DNA from: Bacillota bacterium
Lineage (GTDB): Bacteria > Bacillota > Bacilli > Paenibacillales > NBRC-103111
Assembly: GCA_023386955.1 (NCBI GenBank)
Contig: JAEWIS010000038.1
Span: 310,001 to 374,000, forward strand
DNA: 64,000 bases
Direction: 5' to 3'
The first letter of the stretch is position 1. Every line of letters starts with the position of its first letter. Positions 52,601 through 61,204 of this stretch are shown here, one piece after another. A model generated the notes under the pieces. That model did no database searches, had not been told where the DNA came from, and saw only the letters and a program-made list of their open reading frames with translations. The translations under genes and the position numbers were made by a program.

Positions 52601-52632
52601 AAAAATGCAAAGAGCCCCACAATGTGGAGCCG
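52601..52632 (-). terminator. Terminator after yajQ
   Basis: Minus-strand stem GGCTCCACA / TGTGGGGCT followed by CTTTGCATTTTTG. Confidence 0.7.
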
Positions 52633-52648
52633 GGGGGTGCCGCAGCGC

Positions 52649-53140
52649 TTACCGGAAATTAAGAAACTGCAGCTCGATGGGCAGATCAGCCTCTCTTAAG
52701 AGAGAAATCACCCGCTGGAGGTCGTCGCGGCTCTTGCCGGTAACACGGATTTGATCACCTTGGATTTGGGTTTGCACCTTAAGCTTCGAATCCTTGATGA
52801 TGGTGTTGATTTTCTTCCCGATCTCTTGGGAAATCCCCTGCTTCAGCTTAATCTTCTGGCGGACGGTCGCGCCGGAGGCGGGCTCCACCTTGCCGTATTC
52901 CAGGTTCTTGATGGAAATTCCCCGTTTGGTCAGCTTCGACTGGAGGATATCTACGACATTCTGAAGCTTGAATTCATCGTCAGAAGTGAGCGCGATATCT
53001 TCCTTTTCCAACGAGATGCTGGATTTGCTGTTCTTAAAATCAAACCGGGTGTCGATTTCCTTCTGCGCCTGGTTGATGGCATTATTAACTTCCTGCATAT
53101 CCACCTTGGATACAATATCAAACGAATTATCTGCTGCCAT
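52649..53140 (-). CDS. yajQ: YajQ family nucleotide-binding protein
   Basis: 163 aa, full-length YajQ/DUF520: [20 protein letters not shown] at the start, [19 protein letters not shown] (about 39-57), [19 protein letters not shown] (about 131-149). Homologues bind RNA or nucleotides, and one Xanthomonas member binds cyclic di-GMP; the role in Firmicutes is unclear. AGGGAC upstream of the ATG; between rimO and a 53-aa membrane-protein gene. Confidence 0.92.
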   Translation of the reverse strand: MAADNSFDIVSKVDMQEVNNAINQAQKEIDTRFDFKNSKSSISLEKEDIALTSDDEFKLQNVVDILQSKLTKRGISIKNLEYGKVEPASGATVRQKIKLKQGISQEIGKKINTIIKDSKLKVQTQIQGDQIRVTGKSRDDLQRVISLLREADLPIELQFLNFR

Positions 53141-53227
53141 ACGTAAAACACGTCCCTTCTTTCACCGGAAAATAATTTGGGGAGACCTTCAACTAGTAGT
53201 TAAGTATAGCAATAATTGGAGACAAAG

Positions 53228-53259
53228 AAAAGGCATCCCCGTTGGCGGAAATGCCTCAC
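53228..53259 (-). terminator. Terminator after the 53-aa membrane protein gene
   Basis: Minus-strand hairpin GAGGCAT ... ATGCCTT followed by TTCTTTG. Confidence 0.6.
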
Positions 53260-53274
53260 CCAATCACCGTTCAT

Positions 53275-53436
53275 TTATTTATTCCTTGCCGGCTCACGGA
53301 ACATGTCCAGAATCCCCAAAACAATATGGGCGAGACCAAAGCCGAAGATGCCGTATCCCCAAGCATCAGGTGTCAGGTACCACCCCAGCAGGCTCACCAC
53401 AATGCCAAGCCCGGTTACAATCCAGCTCACTGTCAT
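53275..53436 (-). CDS. Small two-helix membrane protein, 53 aa
   Basis: Reads MTVSWIVTGLGIVVSLLGWY at the start: helix 1 at about 4-20, helix 2 at about 28-44 (GIFGFGLAHIVLGILDM), and a short basic tail EPARNK. The ATG has GTGAGG upstream and the frame closes with TAA, followed by a terminator. Composition and good coding character support a real gene. Unrecognised; downstream of rodZ and perhaps envelope-related. Confidence 0.65.
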   Translation of the reverse strand: MTVSWIVTGLGIVVSLLGWYLTPDAWGYGIFGFGLAHIVLGILDMFREPARNK

Positions 53437-53519
53437 TGCACATCATGCCTCACTTTTAGTGAAATGTGTCACCAGTGAGTAGGATGCCCATTATCTCCAA
53501 CCCTATACATGCGCCAGCA

Positions 53520-54380
53520 TTACAAGCCTGCAGCTTGGATTTGCAGCTTTTTGGGGTTAGAGATTTCACCCAACGGAACAACAATGCCATTCACCTTCAG
53601 CTCGATGGCCTTAGGCAGGCCGATATTCATAAAAACCGGCTGGTCGGACTCCCATTTCCGCGGAGAGCCCAGCTTGGCCAGATTGCCCTGCTCGATCATG
53701 GAATGGTCAAAAATGTTTCCGTTGGGAGTTAGCTTGTCAATCTGGAACCAGCAGTCCGTACCGGTCAGAGTCATTTCGAGACTGAGTGAAGCCGCGTTGG
53801 TTAGCTGGTAATAATCCATGTTCCCCTCGCTTTTGACCAGCTTCAGCTCGGGCTGGACAGGAGTAGGTGAAGGCGTCGCCGCAGATTTCACCTCCACATT
53901 CCCCCCGGCTGGGGAACCATTGGGATTGACGGTAGCCACCTTATCCGTTATGGGTGAGGAATTGCTGCCATTGACGGACTGGTTGACGCCGTCATGATTG
54001 CGGTAGGCAAAATAATAAATCAGCCCCACAATCAGAAGAAAAAACGAAGCCAACATCACACCTGTGGCGAACTTGCTCCACTTGTCCGAACGTTTGGTGA
54101 TGGTGCGTTTAGGCGACAAGCTCTCCGTAACCGTTCCGACATTCGTATCCGGGAATACGTTGCGGTACATGGACAGCACTTCATTAGGGTCAAGCCCTAC
54201 AGCCTCTGCATAGCTTTTGATAAATGCCCGAACATAGAAGTTACCCGGAAGCGATTTGTAATCCCCTTCCTCAATAGCCTCCAGATAACGTTTTCGGATT
54301 TTGGTTGTTTCCTGGAGCTGATCCAGGGTGATGCCCTGCTCCAGTCTAGCTTTCTTTAATAACTGACCCAACTCGGACAA
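53520..54380 (-). CDS. rodZ: Cytoskeletal protein RodZ homologue (YmfM)
   Basis: 286 aa. Cytoplasmic HTH_25 domain (about 3-70, LKKARLEQGITLDQLQETTKIRKRYLEAIE), one membrane helix (about 108-128), a Pro/Ser/Asn linker (about 130-175) and an extracytoplasmic DUF4115 domain (about 185-275). Links MreB to the envelope and supports rod shape. The start is TTG 54380 with GGAGGTG 8 nt upstream. Follows ymfK, as in B. subtilis. Confidence 0.9.
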   Translation of the reverse strand: MSELGQLLKKARLEQGITLDQLQETTKIRKRYLEAIEEGDYKSLPGNFYVRAFIKSYAEAVGLDPNEVLSMYRNVFPDTNVGTVTESLSPKRTITKRSDKWSKFATGVMLASFFLLIVGLIYYFAYRNHDGVNQSVNGSNSSPITDKVATVNPNGSPAGGNVEVKSAATPSPTPVQPELKLVKSEGNMDYYQLTNAASLSLEMTLTGTDCWFQIDKLTPNGNIFDHSMIEQGNLAKLGSPRKWESDQPVFMNIGLPKAIELKVNGIVVPLGEISNPKKLQIQAAGL

Positions 54381-54447
54381 ACAGTTTCACCTCCGTATCT
54401 TTTAAAATGCCTTGCCCGCCCAGCGGTGCAGGCGTCATTCCGTTGCT

Positions 54448-55209
54448 TTAATAACCATCGTAGGAAGATGGAATATCAATGACAATTTCCTCATCGGGCG
54501 TATTGCGCAGCTCGATAATGTAATCGAAGGTGTTGTAGTCGTATTCCGATTCCCGTACGAATATGTCAGGGTGCTCAATGACCTTGGTGGACGGAGCACT
54601 CATGATTTCCTGCAGCAGAGTATGGTGCTTTTCATTGGAGCGGATGGTGGAGACAATTCCGTCTATAATGAAAAGATTATGCGGGTTCATCTCATCCTCG
54701 GACAGCTGGCTGCGCACCGTCTGCCGCAGCAGCGTAGAGGAAACGAAGGTCCAGCGTTTGTTGGCGCATACACTTCCCGCAATAATGGATTCGGTTTTGC
54801 CTACACGGGGCATCCCCCGCAGGCCCACCACCTGGTTTCCGTCCTTCTTGAAGATTTCGCCTAGAAAGTCCACCAGAAGCCCCAGCTCATCCCTGGTAAA
54901 GCGGAAGGTTTTGCGGTCATCCGAATCCCGTTCGATATAACGGCCATGACGGATGGCTAACACGTCCACCAGCTTGGGCGCACGTAAGGCGGTAACGGTT
55001 ATATTATCCACCTTTCTTAACATTTTACCCAAAATTTCTATTTTTTCATCATCATCCGTCTGCAGCAGAAGCCCGCGGGTGCGGTCCTCCACCCCGTTGA
55101 TGGTAATAATATTGATTTCAAGCATACCCATAATGGACGCCAAGTCCCCCAAAAGTCCCGGACGGTTCTTGTGGATTCTATATTCCATATACCATTGATT
55201 CATTGTCAT
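54448..55209 (-). CDS. ymfK: YmfK family protein (DUF3388)
   Basis: 253 aa. N-terminal ACT-like segment (YRIHKNRPGLLGDLASIMGMLEINIITING, about 9-38), then a P-loop-like stretch GMPRVGKTESIIAGS (about 132-146) within DUF3388. Function unknown; conserved across Bacillales next to ymfJ and ymfM. The start is uncertain between ATG 55209 and ATG 55203; both lack a strong site. An in-frame region upstream runs into the repeat element and was excluded. Confidence 0.82.
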   Translation of the reverse strand: MTMNQWYMEYRIHKNRPGLLGDLASIMGMLEINIITINGVEDRTRGLLLQTDDDEKIEILGKMLRKVDNITVTALRAPKLVDVLAIRHGRYIERDSDDRKTFRFTRDELGLLVDFLGEIFKKDGNQVVGLRGMPRVGKTESIIAGSVCANKRWTFVSSTLLRQTVRSQLSEDEMNPHNLFIIDGIVSTIRSNEKHHTLLQEIMSAPSTKVIEHPDIFVRESEYDYNTFDYIIELRNTPDEEIVIDIPSSYDGY

Positions 55210-55234
55210 TGTGTATGTACACATCCCATTCTGT

Positions 55235-55306
55235 AATAACTTGGTCCTTGCCGCAGGCCGGATAAAGTTATGGAAGCCTCGAAACCGGCAAAGCCGGTTT
55301 GAGGGC
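55235..55306 (-). repeat. Bipartite hairpin element, copy C (3' side of the lipoprotein gene)
   Basis: Minus strand: hairpin 1 CCTCAAACCGGC, loop TTT, GCCGGTTT, bulged C, GAGG (55304-55277). Then hairpin 2 with arms ATAACTT/AAGTTAT (55271-55236) around the core ATCCGGCCTGCGGCAAGGAC. It differs from copy A in hairpin 1 by paired changes TT/AA to CC/GG. Confidence 0.7.
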
Positions 55307-55384
55307 CTCTTTGTTTTTAACAAGGCCGCTTACCATAAGATTATTCTACAGGTTTCCCTATTATCCTTCACCTGTCAACAGAAA

Positions 55385-56248
55385 TTATTTGCGATTTATT
55401 GCAGCCTCTTCTGCTGTATACAGCTCGGTTCCGCCTCTGGGGGCTGGACCCAAGGAAGATGCCATAACCTCAGGCAGGATACTGCTCCACCGGTACTGGG
55501 CCGAAAGTCCTCCCACCGTATCCACCACAGGCAGCTTCAGCGTTTTGATCTTGGCAAGAACAGCATCGTCCACCGTGGTGTACAACGCAATCAGACTCGG
55601 CTTCACCGCCGACACCTGATAGGTCAGCTGCGGAAACCAGGTATCTCCGGGATAGATATCCAGGGAAAGCACCTTATCCGCTTCCTCCGATGGCGACCAT
55701 TCCGCCGGAACGGGGGAACCGGTTTTCTGAATCCACAGCACCGTCAATCCCGAAGCCTTCTGAAGCTGAACCCAATTGTCCCACAGCCCGGCTTTAAGGG
55801 TATCATCCAATTTTTTGAGCAGCATATTGGCAGGCATCTGATCCGGAACGGCGGCCGCAATCCCGTTGCCCAGTACAACAAACGGGGTATTGGGATCATG
55901 AGCGGCCAGCTGGGACAACGGCGGAGCCAATTCACTGCCGGCACCGATGATGCTGTCAAATTTGCCCTTCCCTATAATAGACGCTAGATCGTCCGGATTG
56001 GTTGACGAATTTGCGACAAATTCCAACGCAATTTTCTCTGAGGCCGCTTTTTCACCGGCGGCTCTGCGGATTTCTTCCGTTTCCTCCGGTGTAAGGGAGG
56101 AGCCGGCCAGGACCAGAGTTGCTTTGCGCGCCTCCAGTGTAACGGCGTCAATGGCAGGCAGGGTGCGTCCGCACCCGCTTCCCGCTGCCGCAAGAAGCAG
56201 CAGAGCTGCTGCCAGCAGCGTTCGTTTTGTCCGTGCTTTTGCTTGCAT
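55385..56248 (-). CDS. Lipoprotein with periplasmic-binding-protein-like features
   Basis: 287 aa. Lipoprotein signal peptide with lipobox-like LAAAGSGC (Cys at about 26). The body has alternating beta-alpha character with IGAGSELAPPLSQLAAHDPNTPFVVLGNG (about 101-129) resembling type I binding proteins (BMP/sugar-binding fold). No transporter genes adjoin it, so it may be a solitary receptor or structural lipoprotein. AAAGGAG upstream of the ATG. Repeat copy C lies 79 nt beyond its stop, before ymfK. Function not assigned. Confidence 0.72.
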   Translation of the reverse strand: MQAKARTKRTLLAAALLLLAAAGSGCGRTLPAIDAVTLEARKATLVLAGSSLTPEETEEIRRAAGEKAASEKIALEFVANSSTNPDDLASIIGKGKFDSIIGAGSELAPPLSQLAAHDPNTPFVVLGNGIAAAVPDQMPANMLLKKLDDTLKAGLWDNWVQLQKASGLTVLWIQKTGSPVPAEWSPSEEADKVLSLDIYPGDTWFPQLTYQVSAVKPSLIALYTTVDDAVLAKIKTLKLPVVDTVGGLSAQYRWSSILPEVMASSLGPAPRGGTELYTAEEAAINRK

Positions 56249-56321
56249 GTGGAAGATTACTCCTTTTTTTGATACAGGTAGTTATTTCAATCATAGGCGT
56301 TTGGATTCAGTATAACATGGG

Positions 56322-56352
56322 AAAAGCAGAAAAGCCTCCATGAATCGGAGGC
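56322..56352 (-). terminator. Terminator after ymfJ
   Basis: Minus-strand stem GCCTCCGA / TGGAGGC followed by TTTTCTGCTTTTCC. Confidence 0.75.
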
Positions 56353-56376
56353 CTCTAGAATATTTGCCGCATCCGT

Positions 56377-56637
56377 TTATTTTTTGCCGTCGGTAACCAT
56401 TTTGACCATCAGTCTGGCAATGGTTTTCTGTTCTGTGGTGTCGGCAACAGACCATAGATCCGCCAGCAGCTTCTCCTGCACATTCTCCGGGTCTACCTTG
56501 TTGGCCAGAAAATCGCCGATTTTAAAAGCCAGCTTGGAAATTTGCTCCTCGGAAATGCCGATGTTCTCCGCAGCCTGAACACGGTCATGCAGGAACTGCT
56601 TCCATGTGTCGAAGGATGTGAGTACAGTATTCGCCAT
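56377..56637 (-). CDS. ymfJ: DUF3243 protein (YmfJ)
   Basis: 86 aa helical protein: LTSFDTWKQFLHDRVQAAENIG (about 5-26) and LADLWSVADTTEQKTIARLMVKMV (about 57-80), the DUF3243 pattern. Function unknown. ATG 56637 has GGGAGG 10 nt upstream. Lies between the ymfI gene and the lipoprotein gene. Confidence 0.85.
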   Translation of the reverse strand: MANTVLTSFDTWKQFLHDRVQAAENIGISEEQISKLAFKIGDFLANKVDPENVQEKLLADLWSVADTTEQKTIARLMVKMVTDGKK

Positions 56638-56718
56638 GTTGTGATTGCCTCCCTGAATTGAATTCATACTGCACGAGTAGTATGAGCAGGAAGGCAGACC
56701 TCTATACCCTCTTAGCCG

Positions 56719-57468
56719 TCAGGTCACCCATCCCCCGTTAGGGCTGATCACCTGTCCGGTAATATATCCGGATTCCGGCAGAGCCAGGAAGTACACCAGC
56801 GAAGCAATCTCATCCGGCTGGGCCAGCCGGCCCGCGGGAATCTCCTCCTGCAGCGCCGCAATCTCATCTTTGTTGAAGGTAGCCAGCATGTCCGTTTCCA
56901 CTGCTCCCGGTGCCACTGCGTTGACGGTTACGCCGGAGGGGGCCAGTTCCTTGGCAAGAGCCTTGGTCAGGGCGTTAAGCCCACCCTTGGAGGCGGAATA
57001 GGCCGCTTCACAGGAGGCGCCGGAAATTCCCCAGACGGAGGAAATATTGATGATTCTCCCATACTTGGCGGTAATCATAGCCGGCATAAAAGCCTTGGTG
57101 CACAGAAATGCGCCCTTCAGATTCACATTCATCACCTGATCCCATTCTTCCTCGCTCATGTCGGAGAGCAAGCCGAAATGGGACACACCCGCATTGTTGA
57201 CCAGAATATTGGGAACAAGTCCGCGGGACTCCAGCTTTTCCTTCATCCGTGCCACCTCTTCGGCGCTTCGGATGTCCGCCGATAAGGTGACGGCATTCGC
57301 CCCAAGGGAAATACAGCGGCGGGCTACCTGGTTGGCCGACTCATGAGATTCGGAATAATGGATGATGACATTCATGCCCAAGGTGGCGAAACGTTCGGCG
57401 ATGGCGGCTCCGATCCCCCGGCTTGCGCCGGTGATCAGAGCCGTCTGCCTGTTTAAGGCGATGGTCAA
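56719..57468 (-). CDS. ymfI: SDR-family oxidoreductase, FabG/YmfI-like
   Basis: 249 aa classical SDR with intact features: TGASRGIG (about 14-21), NNAG (about 91-94), catalytic Ser in INISSV (about 142), and Y-SAS-K in AAYSASKGG (about 155-159), ending GQVISPNGGW. Probably an NADPH-dependent 3-oxoacyl-ACP reductase type enzyme; in B. subtilis ymfI is part of the ymfFHIJ group. The TTG start overlaps the ymfH stop (TTGA). Confidence 0.88.
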   Translation of the reverse strand: MTIALNRQTALITGASRGIGAAIAERFATLGMNVIIHYSESHESANQVARRCISLGANAVTLSADIRSAEEVARMKEKLESRGLVPNILVNNAGVSHFGLLSDMSEEEWDQVMNVNLKGAFLCTKAFMPAMITAKYGRIINISSVWGISGASCEAAYSASKGGLNALTKALAKELAPSGVTVNAVAPGAVETDMLATFNKDEIAALQEEIPAGRLAQPDEIASLVYFLALPESGYITGQVISPNGGWVT

Positions 57469-58754
57469 GAGGCTCCACCGCTCTTTACAACCGAGACCGA
57501 CATGGACTCCCAGTCGAAAAGCTTCCGGAGCCGCGCGTTGGCATCCTCCAGAGTCAGCTCCTCATAAACCGGCAAAATATCGAACATATTGGCGCCGCGG
57601 AAGGCGTAACGGGTAAATTCATTAGCCAGGGACTCCGGAGAATTCATCATCCGCAGGAAACCTCCCAGCTTTTTGCGCCGGCTGCGCTCGAAGGCCGCCT
57701 GGGGAATCCCTGTTTTGTCCATGGCGGTAATCTCTGCCTTCAAGCGGACCAAAAGCTCGTCGGGATCACGGGTTTCCCCGCCGATGACGGTAAAAGCATA
57801 TCCCTCCGCCAGATTATATTCGCTGCCGAAGCTGTCGGAGATCAGATTGTCGTCATACAGCCGCTGATAAAAATCCGAGCTTGGGCTGAACAGGGCATCC
57901 AGCATCACCTTGGTGGCCAGCTCCTGCTTCAAAGCGTCCCTGCCGGTCAGTCCGGCAGACTCCTCCTTGAAGCCGATGTAACACTTGGGCAAGGAAACCG
58001 GCAGATGCACAATCCGCTCCTTTTGCCGTACGGCTGCTGGTTCAGGGTCGAAATATCGGAGAATTTCCCCCTGCGGCGGAAAGGTTTTGCCCGCTTGGTT
58101 AGCGCGGACCAGCTCCATAATTTCTACCGGGTCCACACCGCCCACCACAAAAAAGGCCATATTTTCCGGATGGTAAAAGGTGTGGTAGCAGGTGTATAAG
58201 GTTTCCTTGGTAATCTGGGCAATGGATTCAATGGTTCCGGCAATGTCAATATGGACGGGATGCTTCTGGTACAGGGCTTCGATCAGGCCGAAGTACACCC
58301 GCCAATCGGGATTATCCTGATACATCTTAATCTCCTGGCCGATAATCCCTTTTTCCTTCTCCACATTCTCATCGGTAAAATAAGGATTCTGCACAAAGTC
58401 CAGCAGAGTATTCAGGTTTTCCTTCAGATTCTCTGTGGCCGAAAACAGGTAAACCGTCCGGTCAAAGCTGGTGAAGGCATTGGCCGAAGCGCCATTGGAG
58501 GCAAACTTGGCGAATACATCCCCTTCCGGCTCCTCGAACATCTTGTGCTCCAGGAAGTGGGCAATGCCGTCCGGAACCCTGATTTCTTCCTTACCGGTCA
58601 CCTGGAAATGGTTGTCTACCGAGCCGTATTTGGTGGAAAAGGTTGCATAGGTCTTCTGGTAGCCCGGCTTGGGAAGGATATAAACTGTCAGCCCGTTGGG
58701 CAATTGCTCCGTATACAGAGTTTCATTCAAGCGTTCCGCTTTAATGGCTTCCAT
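57465..58754 (-). CDS. ymfH: M16 zinc peptidase YmfH (catalytic subunit)
   Basis: 429 aa, pitrilysin/M16 family with inverted zinc motif HFLEH (about 67-71, in GIAHFLEHKMFEEPEGDVF) and downstream Glu in the expected helix (ENVEKEKGIIGQEI, about 129-142). Two homologous halves. With YmfF it should form a heterodimeric peptidase clamp, in some relatives acting on pheromone or PqqE-type peptides. AGGAGGGG before the ATG; 24 nt after ymfF. Confidence 0.9.
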   Translation of the reverse strand: MEAIKAERLNETLYTEQLPNGLTVYILPKPGYQKTYATFSTKYGSVDNHFQVTGKEEIRVPDGIAHFLEHKMFEEPEGDVFAKFASNGASANAFTSFDRTVYLFSATENLKENLNTLLDFVQNPYFTDENVEKEKGIIGQEIKMYQDNPDWRVYFGLIEALYQKHPVHIDIAGTIESIAQITKETLYTCYHTFYHPENMAFFVVGGVDPVEIMELVRANQAGKTFPPQGEILRYFDPEPAAVRQKERIVHLPVSLPKCYIGFKEESAGLTGRDALKQELATKVMLDALFSPSSDFYQRLYDDNLISDSFGSEYNLAEGYAFTVIGGETRDPDELLVRLKAEITAMDKTGIPQAAFERSRRKKLGGFLRMMNSPESLANEFTRYAFRGANMFDILPVYEELTLEDANARLRKLFDWESMSVSVVKSGGAS

Positions 58755-58778
58755 CCGATCCCCTCCTGATCAATAGAA

Positions 58779-60059
58779 TTATTTGCTGGTGAGGAAATAA
58801 ATCGTGTCCAGCTTCACCTGCTCCGCCACCGCACGGATAGCAGCCACATCTACGGCTTCCACCTGGGTAATAAGCTCCGCCACCGTCCGCTCAACACCGG
58901 ACAAAATCGTATTGAAGTCAAAGGAGATCATTTCGAAGGCGGAATCCTCCATCTCCTTCAATTGGTTCTTGATCATCGCCAGAGTCTGGCTGTATTCCAG
59001 TTCCCCAATCTGCCCCTGCTTCATTGCCTCCAGCTGCTGCCGGATGATCTCTACCGCCTTTTCATAATTGGCAATTTCAATACCGGATTGAATGGTGAGG
59101 ATCCCCTTATGGCCATCCAGACGGGATGAGGCGTAATAAGCCAGGCTTGCTTTTTCCCGGACATTGGCGAACAGCTTGGAATGGGGATACCCGCCCAAAA
59201 TTCCGTTATACACCAACGCCGCGGCATAACGGTCATCGCCGTAGGTGACGCCGGTGCGCAGGCCCATGTTAAGCTTGCCCTGGCTGACCTCCAGCTTTTC
59301 CACTACTCTCTTCTCTTCAGCAACGGTGCTCCGGGGTGTCTGCATGGTGTAAGCGGCGGTTCCCTGACCCTTCAAATCGAAGGCTTGGCTGACCAGCGCC
59401 TTCACTTCCTCCATGGTGGTATTGCCCACCACATAGAGATCAATAGGAGACTCGGCAAGCCAATTGCGGTAGTTTTCATACAGGCTGGCTGGTGTAATGG
59501 CATCAATGGCATCCAGCCGTCCCAAGGGATGGAGGCGGTAAGGCTCATCCTTGCACATTTCCTCCATACACCGCTCCGCGGCATACCGGATTTTATCATT
59601 AATAATGGCTTCCAGCCGCTTCTTGAGGGTCAGCTTTTCGGAATCCACGTATTTGGCGGAAAAAGCGTTATTTTCCACAAAAGGACGGGTTAATGCATCT
59701 CCCAAAAAGGTCAGCCCCTCGGAAAGCAGATGGTCGGCTCCCGATACATAACGGTCATCAATAATGTCCATGCGGAATTGGACAATCTGGTAATCGCCCC
59801 GTTTGTAGATATCGAAGCCAAAACCCGCCCCGTACATATCGTCCAGCTTCTCCCGGAAGCTTTTGGTTTCGGGAAGCTTGCTTGTGCCTCTCCGCAGAAC
59901 AAAGGGAGCAAGCGCTGTGGGTGTAACCTGATCCTCTGTCAAGGGCGCCCCTATGTAGGCCGAAATGGCGTATGTTTTGAACCTGTCGGTAGGCCAGACG
60001 TGGAGTCTCACCCGGTCAATCTGATCGCGAATGAAGGCTGGTTTATCCAATAGCTTCAT
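58779..60059 (-). CDS. ymfF: M16-like peptidase YmfF (non-catalytic partner)
   Basis: 426 aa, M16 fold but no HxxEH: the aligned segment reads LAPFVLRRGTSKLPETKSF (about 46-64). The C-terminal half has LASYYASSRLDGHKG-like sequence (about 302-316). Such subunits hold the substrate while the partner cleaves. Start uncertain: ATG 60059 sits only 1 nt after GGAAGGAG; TTG 60050, 10 nt after it, is an alternative. Confidence 0.85.
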   Translation of the reverse strand: MKLLDKPAFIRDQIDRVRLHVWPTDRFKTYAISAYIGAPLTEDQVTPTALAPFVLRRGTSKLPETKSFREKLDDMYGAGFGFDIYKRGDYQIVQFRMDIIDDRYVSGADHLLSEGLTFLGDALTRPFVENNAFSAKYVDSEKLTLKKRLEAIINDKIRYAAERCMEEMCKDEPYRLHPLGRLDAIDAITPASLYENYRNWLAESPIDLYVVGNTTMEEVKALVSQAFDLKGQGTAAYTMQTPRSTVAEEKRVVEKLEVSQGKLNMGLRTGVTYGDDRYAAALVYNGILGGYPHSKLFANVREKASLAYYASSRLDGHKGILTIQSGIEIANYEKAVEIIRQQLEAMKQGQIGELEYSQTLAMIKNQLKEMEDSAFEMISFDFNTILSGVERTVAELITQVEAVDVAAIRAVAEQVKLDTIYFLTSK

Positions 60060-60185
60060 GCTCCTTCCAGGTTGGAATGGTTCCATTATATGCCTATTGC
60101 ACACTCGGAAGCAAAAGTGTTTTCAGGTATTATTTCTCGCGGGAGAAAATGAATGCGCCCTTAGCCATTTTAGATTGAACAGAAA

Positions 60186-61085
60186 TCAAAGAAGATAGGG
60201 AAACCCGCGGTTTTCCATCAAAAAGTCTGTAAACACCTTGGTTGCCTTGGTCTGGAAGCCCATGTCCGGAACCACCAGAGAGAAGCGGCGCAGCAGCGGT
60301 AAGCCGGGAAGCTCCAATGCCTTCAGTTCCCCTGCCTGCAATTCTTTGCGGAGAGTCCACCGGGAAAGCAGGGTTACCCCCATACCTGCCTGTACAAACT
60401 CCTTAATCGCCTGTGTGCTCCCAAACACCATTCTGGCTTTTGGGTCAATTCCTAATTGCATTACCGCCTTCTCTTGCATCTCTCTTGTTCCGGAGCCTGT
60501 TTCCCTCACGATCCATGGTGCCTCCGCCAATTCCTCCAGCTTCACCGAATTACAGTCTGCTAGAGGATGATTGGATGAAACAGCAACCACCATCCTGTCC
60601 TCCGCAAAAGGCTGGATGCTTATCCCTGTGGTTTCCACTCCCTCTCCTTCCACTATGCCGATATCCAGCTGATGACGGTTGACCAGTCCGGTTATGTCAC
60701 TGGAATTGGCGATGGTAATCACCGGCTGGACAGACGGATATTCCTTTACCACCTCCGCGACTACATAAGGGAGAATATATTCGCCAAACGTGTAGCTGGA
60801 GCCAATGGACAACGGCCCATGGGCGGTATGCTTCAAATCATCTAACACATTGGCCATTCGTGTATATAATCCAAGAATCTCTCGTGCATGGGCGTATACC
60901 ACCTCTCCCGCTTGGGTCAGCCGCACATATTTGTTCGTCCTCTCCAGAAGCTTGCAATCAAGAGTCCGTTCCAAACCCTGTACGTAGCTGCTGACTGCAG
61001 GCTGGGTCATATGCAGCAGCTCGGCCGCTCTTGTGAAATTCCGCTGCTCCGCAGCAGTCATAAAAACCTGAAGCGACTGATCCAT
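60186..61085 (-). CDS. LysR-family transcriptional regulator
   Basis: 299 aa: N-terminal winged HTH (about 1-60, FMTAAEQRNFTRAAELLHMTQPAVSSYVQGLE) and a substrate-binding effector domain (about 90-290). Divergent from the YeiH-type transporter gene, so it is probably its regulator. Similar LysR/YeiH pairs respond to sulfur metabolites. ATG 61085 with TAGGGGG upstream. Palindromic AT-rich sequences lie between the two genes. Confidence 0.9.
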   Translation of the reverse strand: MDQSLQVFMTAAEQRNFTRAAELLHMTQPAVSSYVQGLERTLDCKLLERTNKYVRLTQAGEVVYAHAREILGLYTRMANVLDDLKHTAHGPLSIGSSYTFGEYILPYVVAEVVKEYPSVQPVITIANSSDITGLVNRHQLDIGIVEGEGVETTGISIQPFAEDRMVVAVSSNHPLADCNSVKLEELAEAPWIVRETGSGTREMQEKAVMQLGIDPKARMVFGSTQAIKEFVQAGMGVTLLSRWTLRKELQAGELKALELPGLPLLRRFSLVVPDMGFQTKATKVFTDFLMENRGFPYLL

Positions 61086-61111
61086 AAGCTTACCCCCTAC
61101 CATAAATATTT

Positions 61112-61136
61112 AGTTATTATAATCATTATTATAACT
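61112..61136. promoter_or_regulatory. Probable LysR operator between the regulator and transporter genes
   Basis: Perfect palindrome TTATAAT-CATT-ATTATAA (61117-61134), nested in AGTTAT-N13-ATAACT (61112-61136). It includes T-N11-A spacing typical of LysR sites, 27 nt from the regulator start and about 70 nt from the transporter start. Confidence 0.6.
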
Positions 61137-61204
61137 TATTTTACTTATTGTTGGAATGGAATTACGCTATTAACATCTCATCAGTGCAATGGAGGCGTAA
61201 GTGT

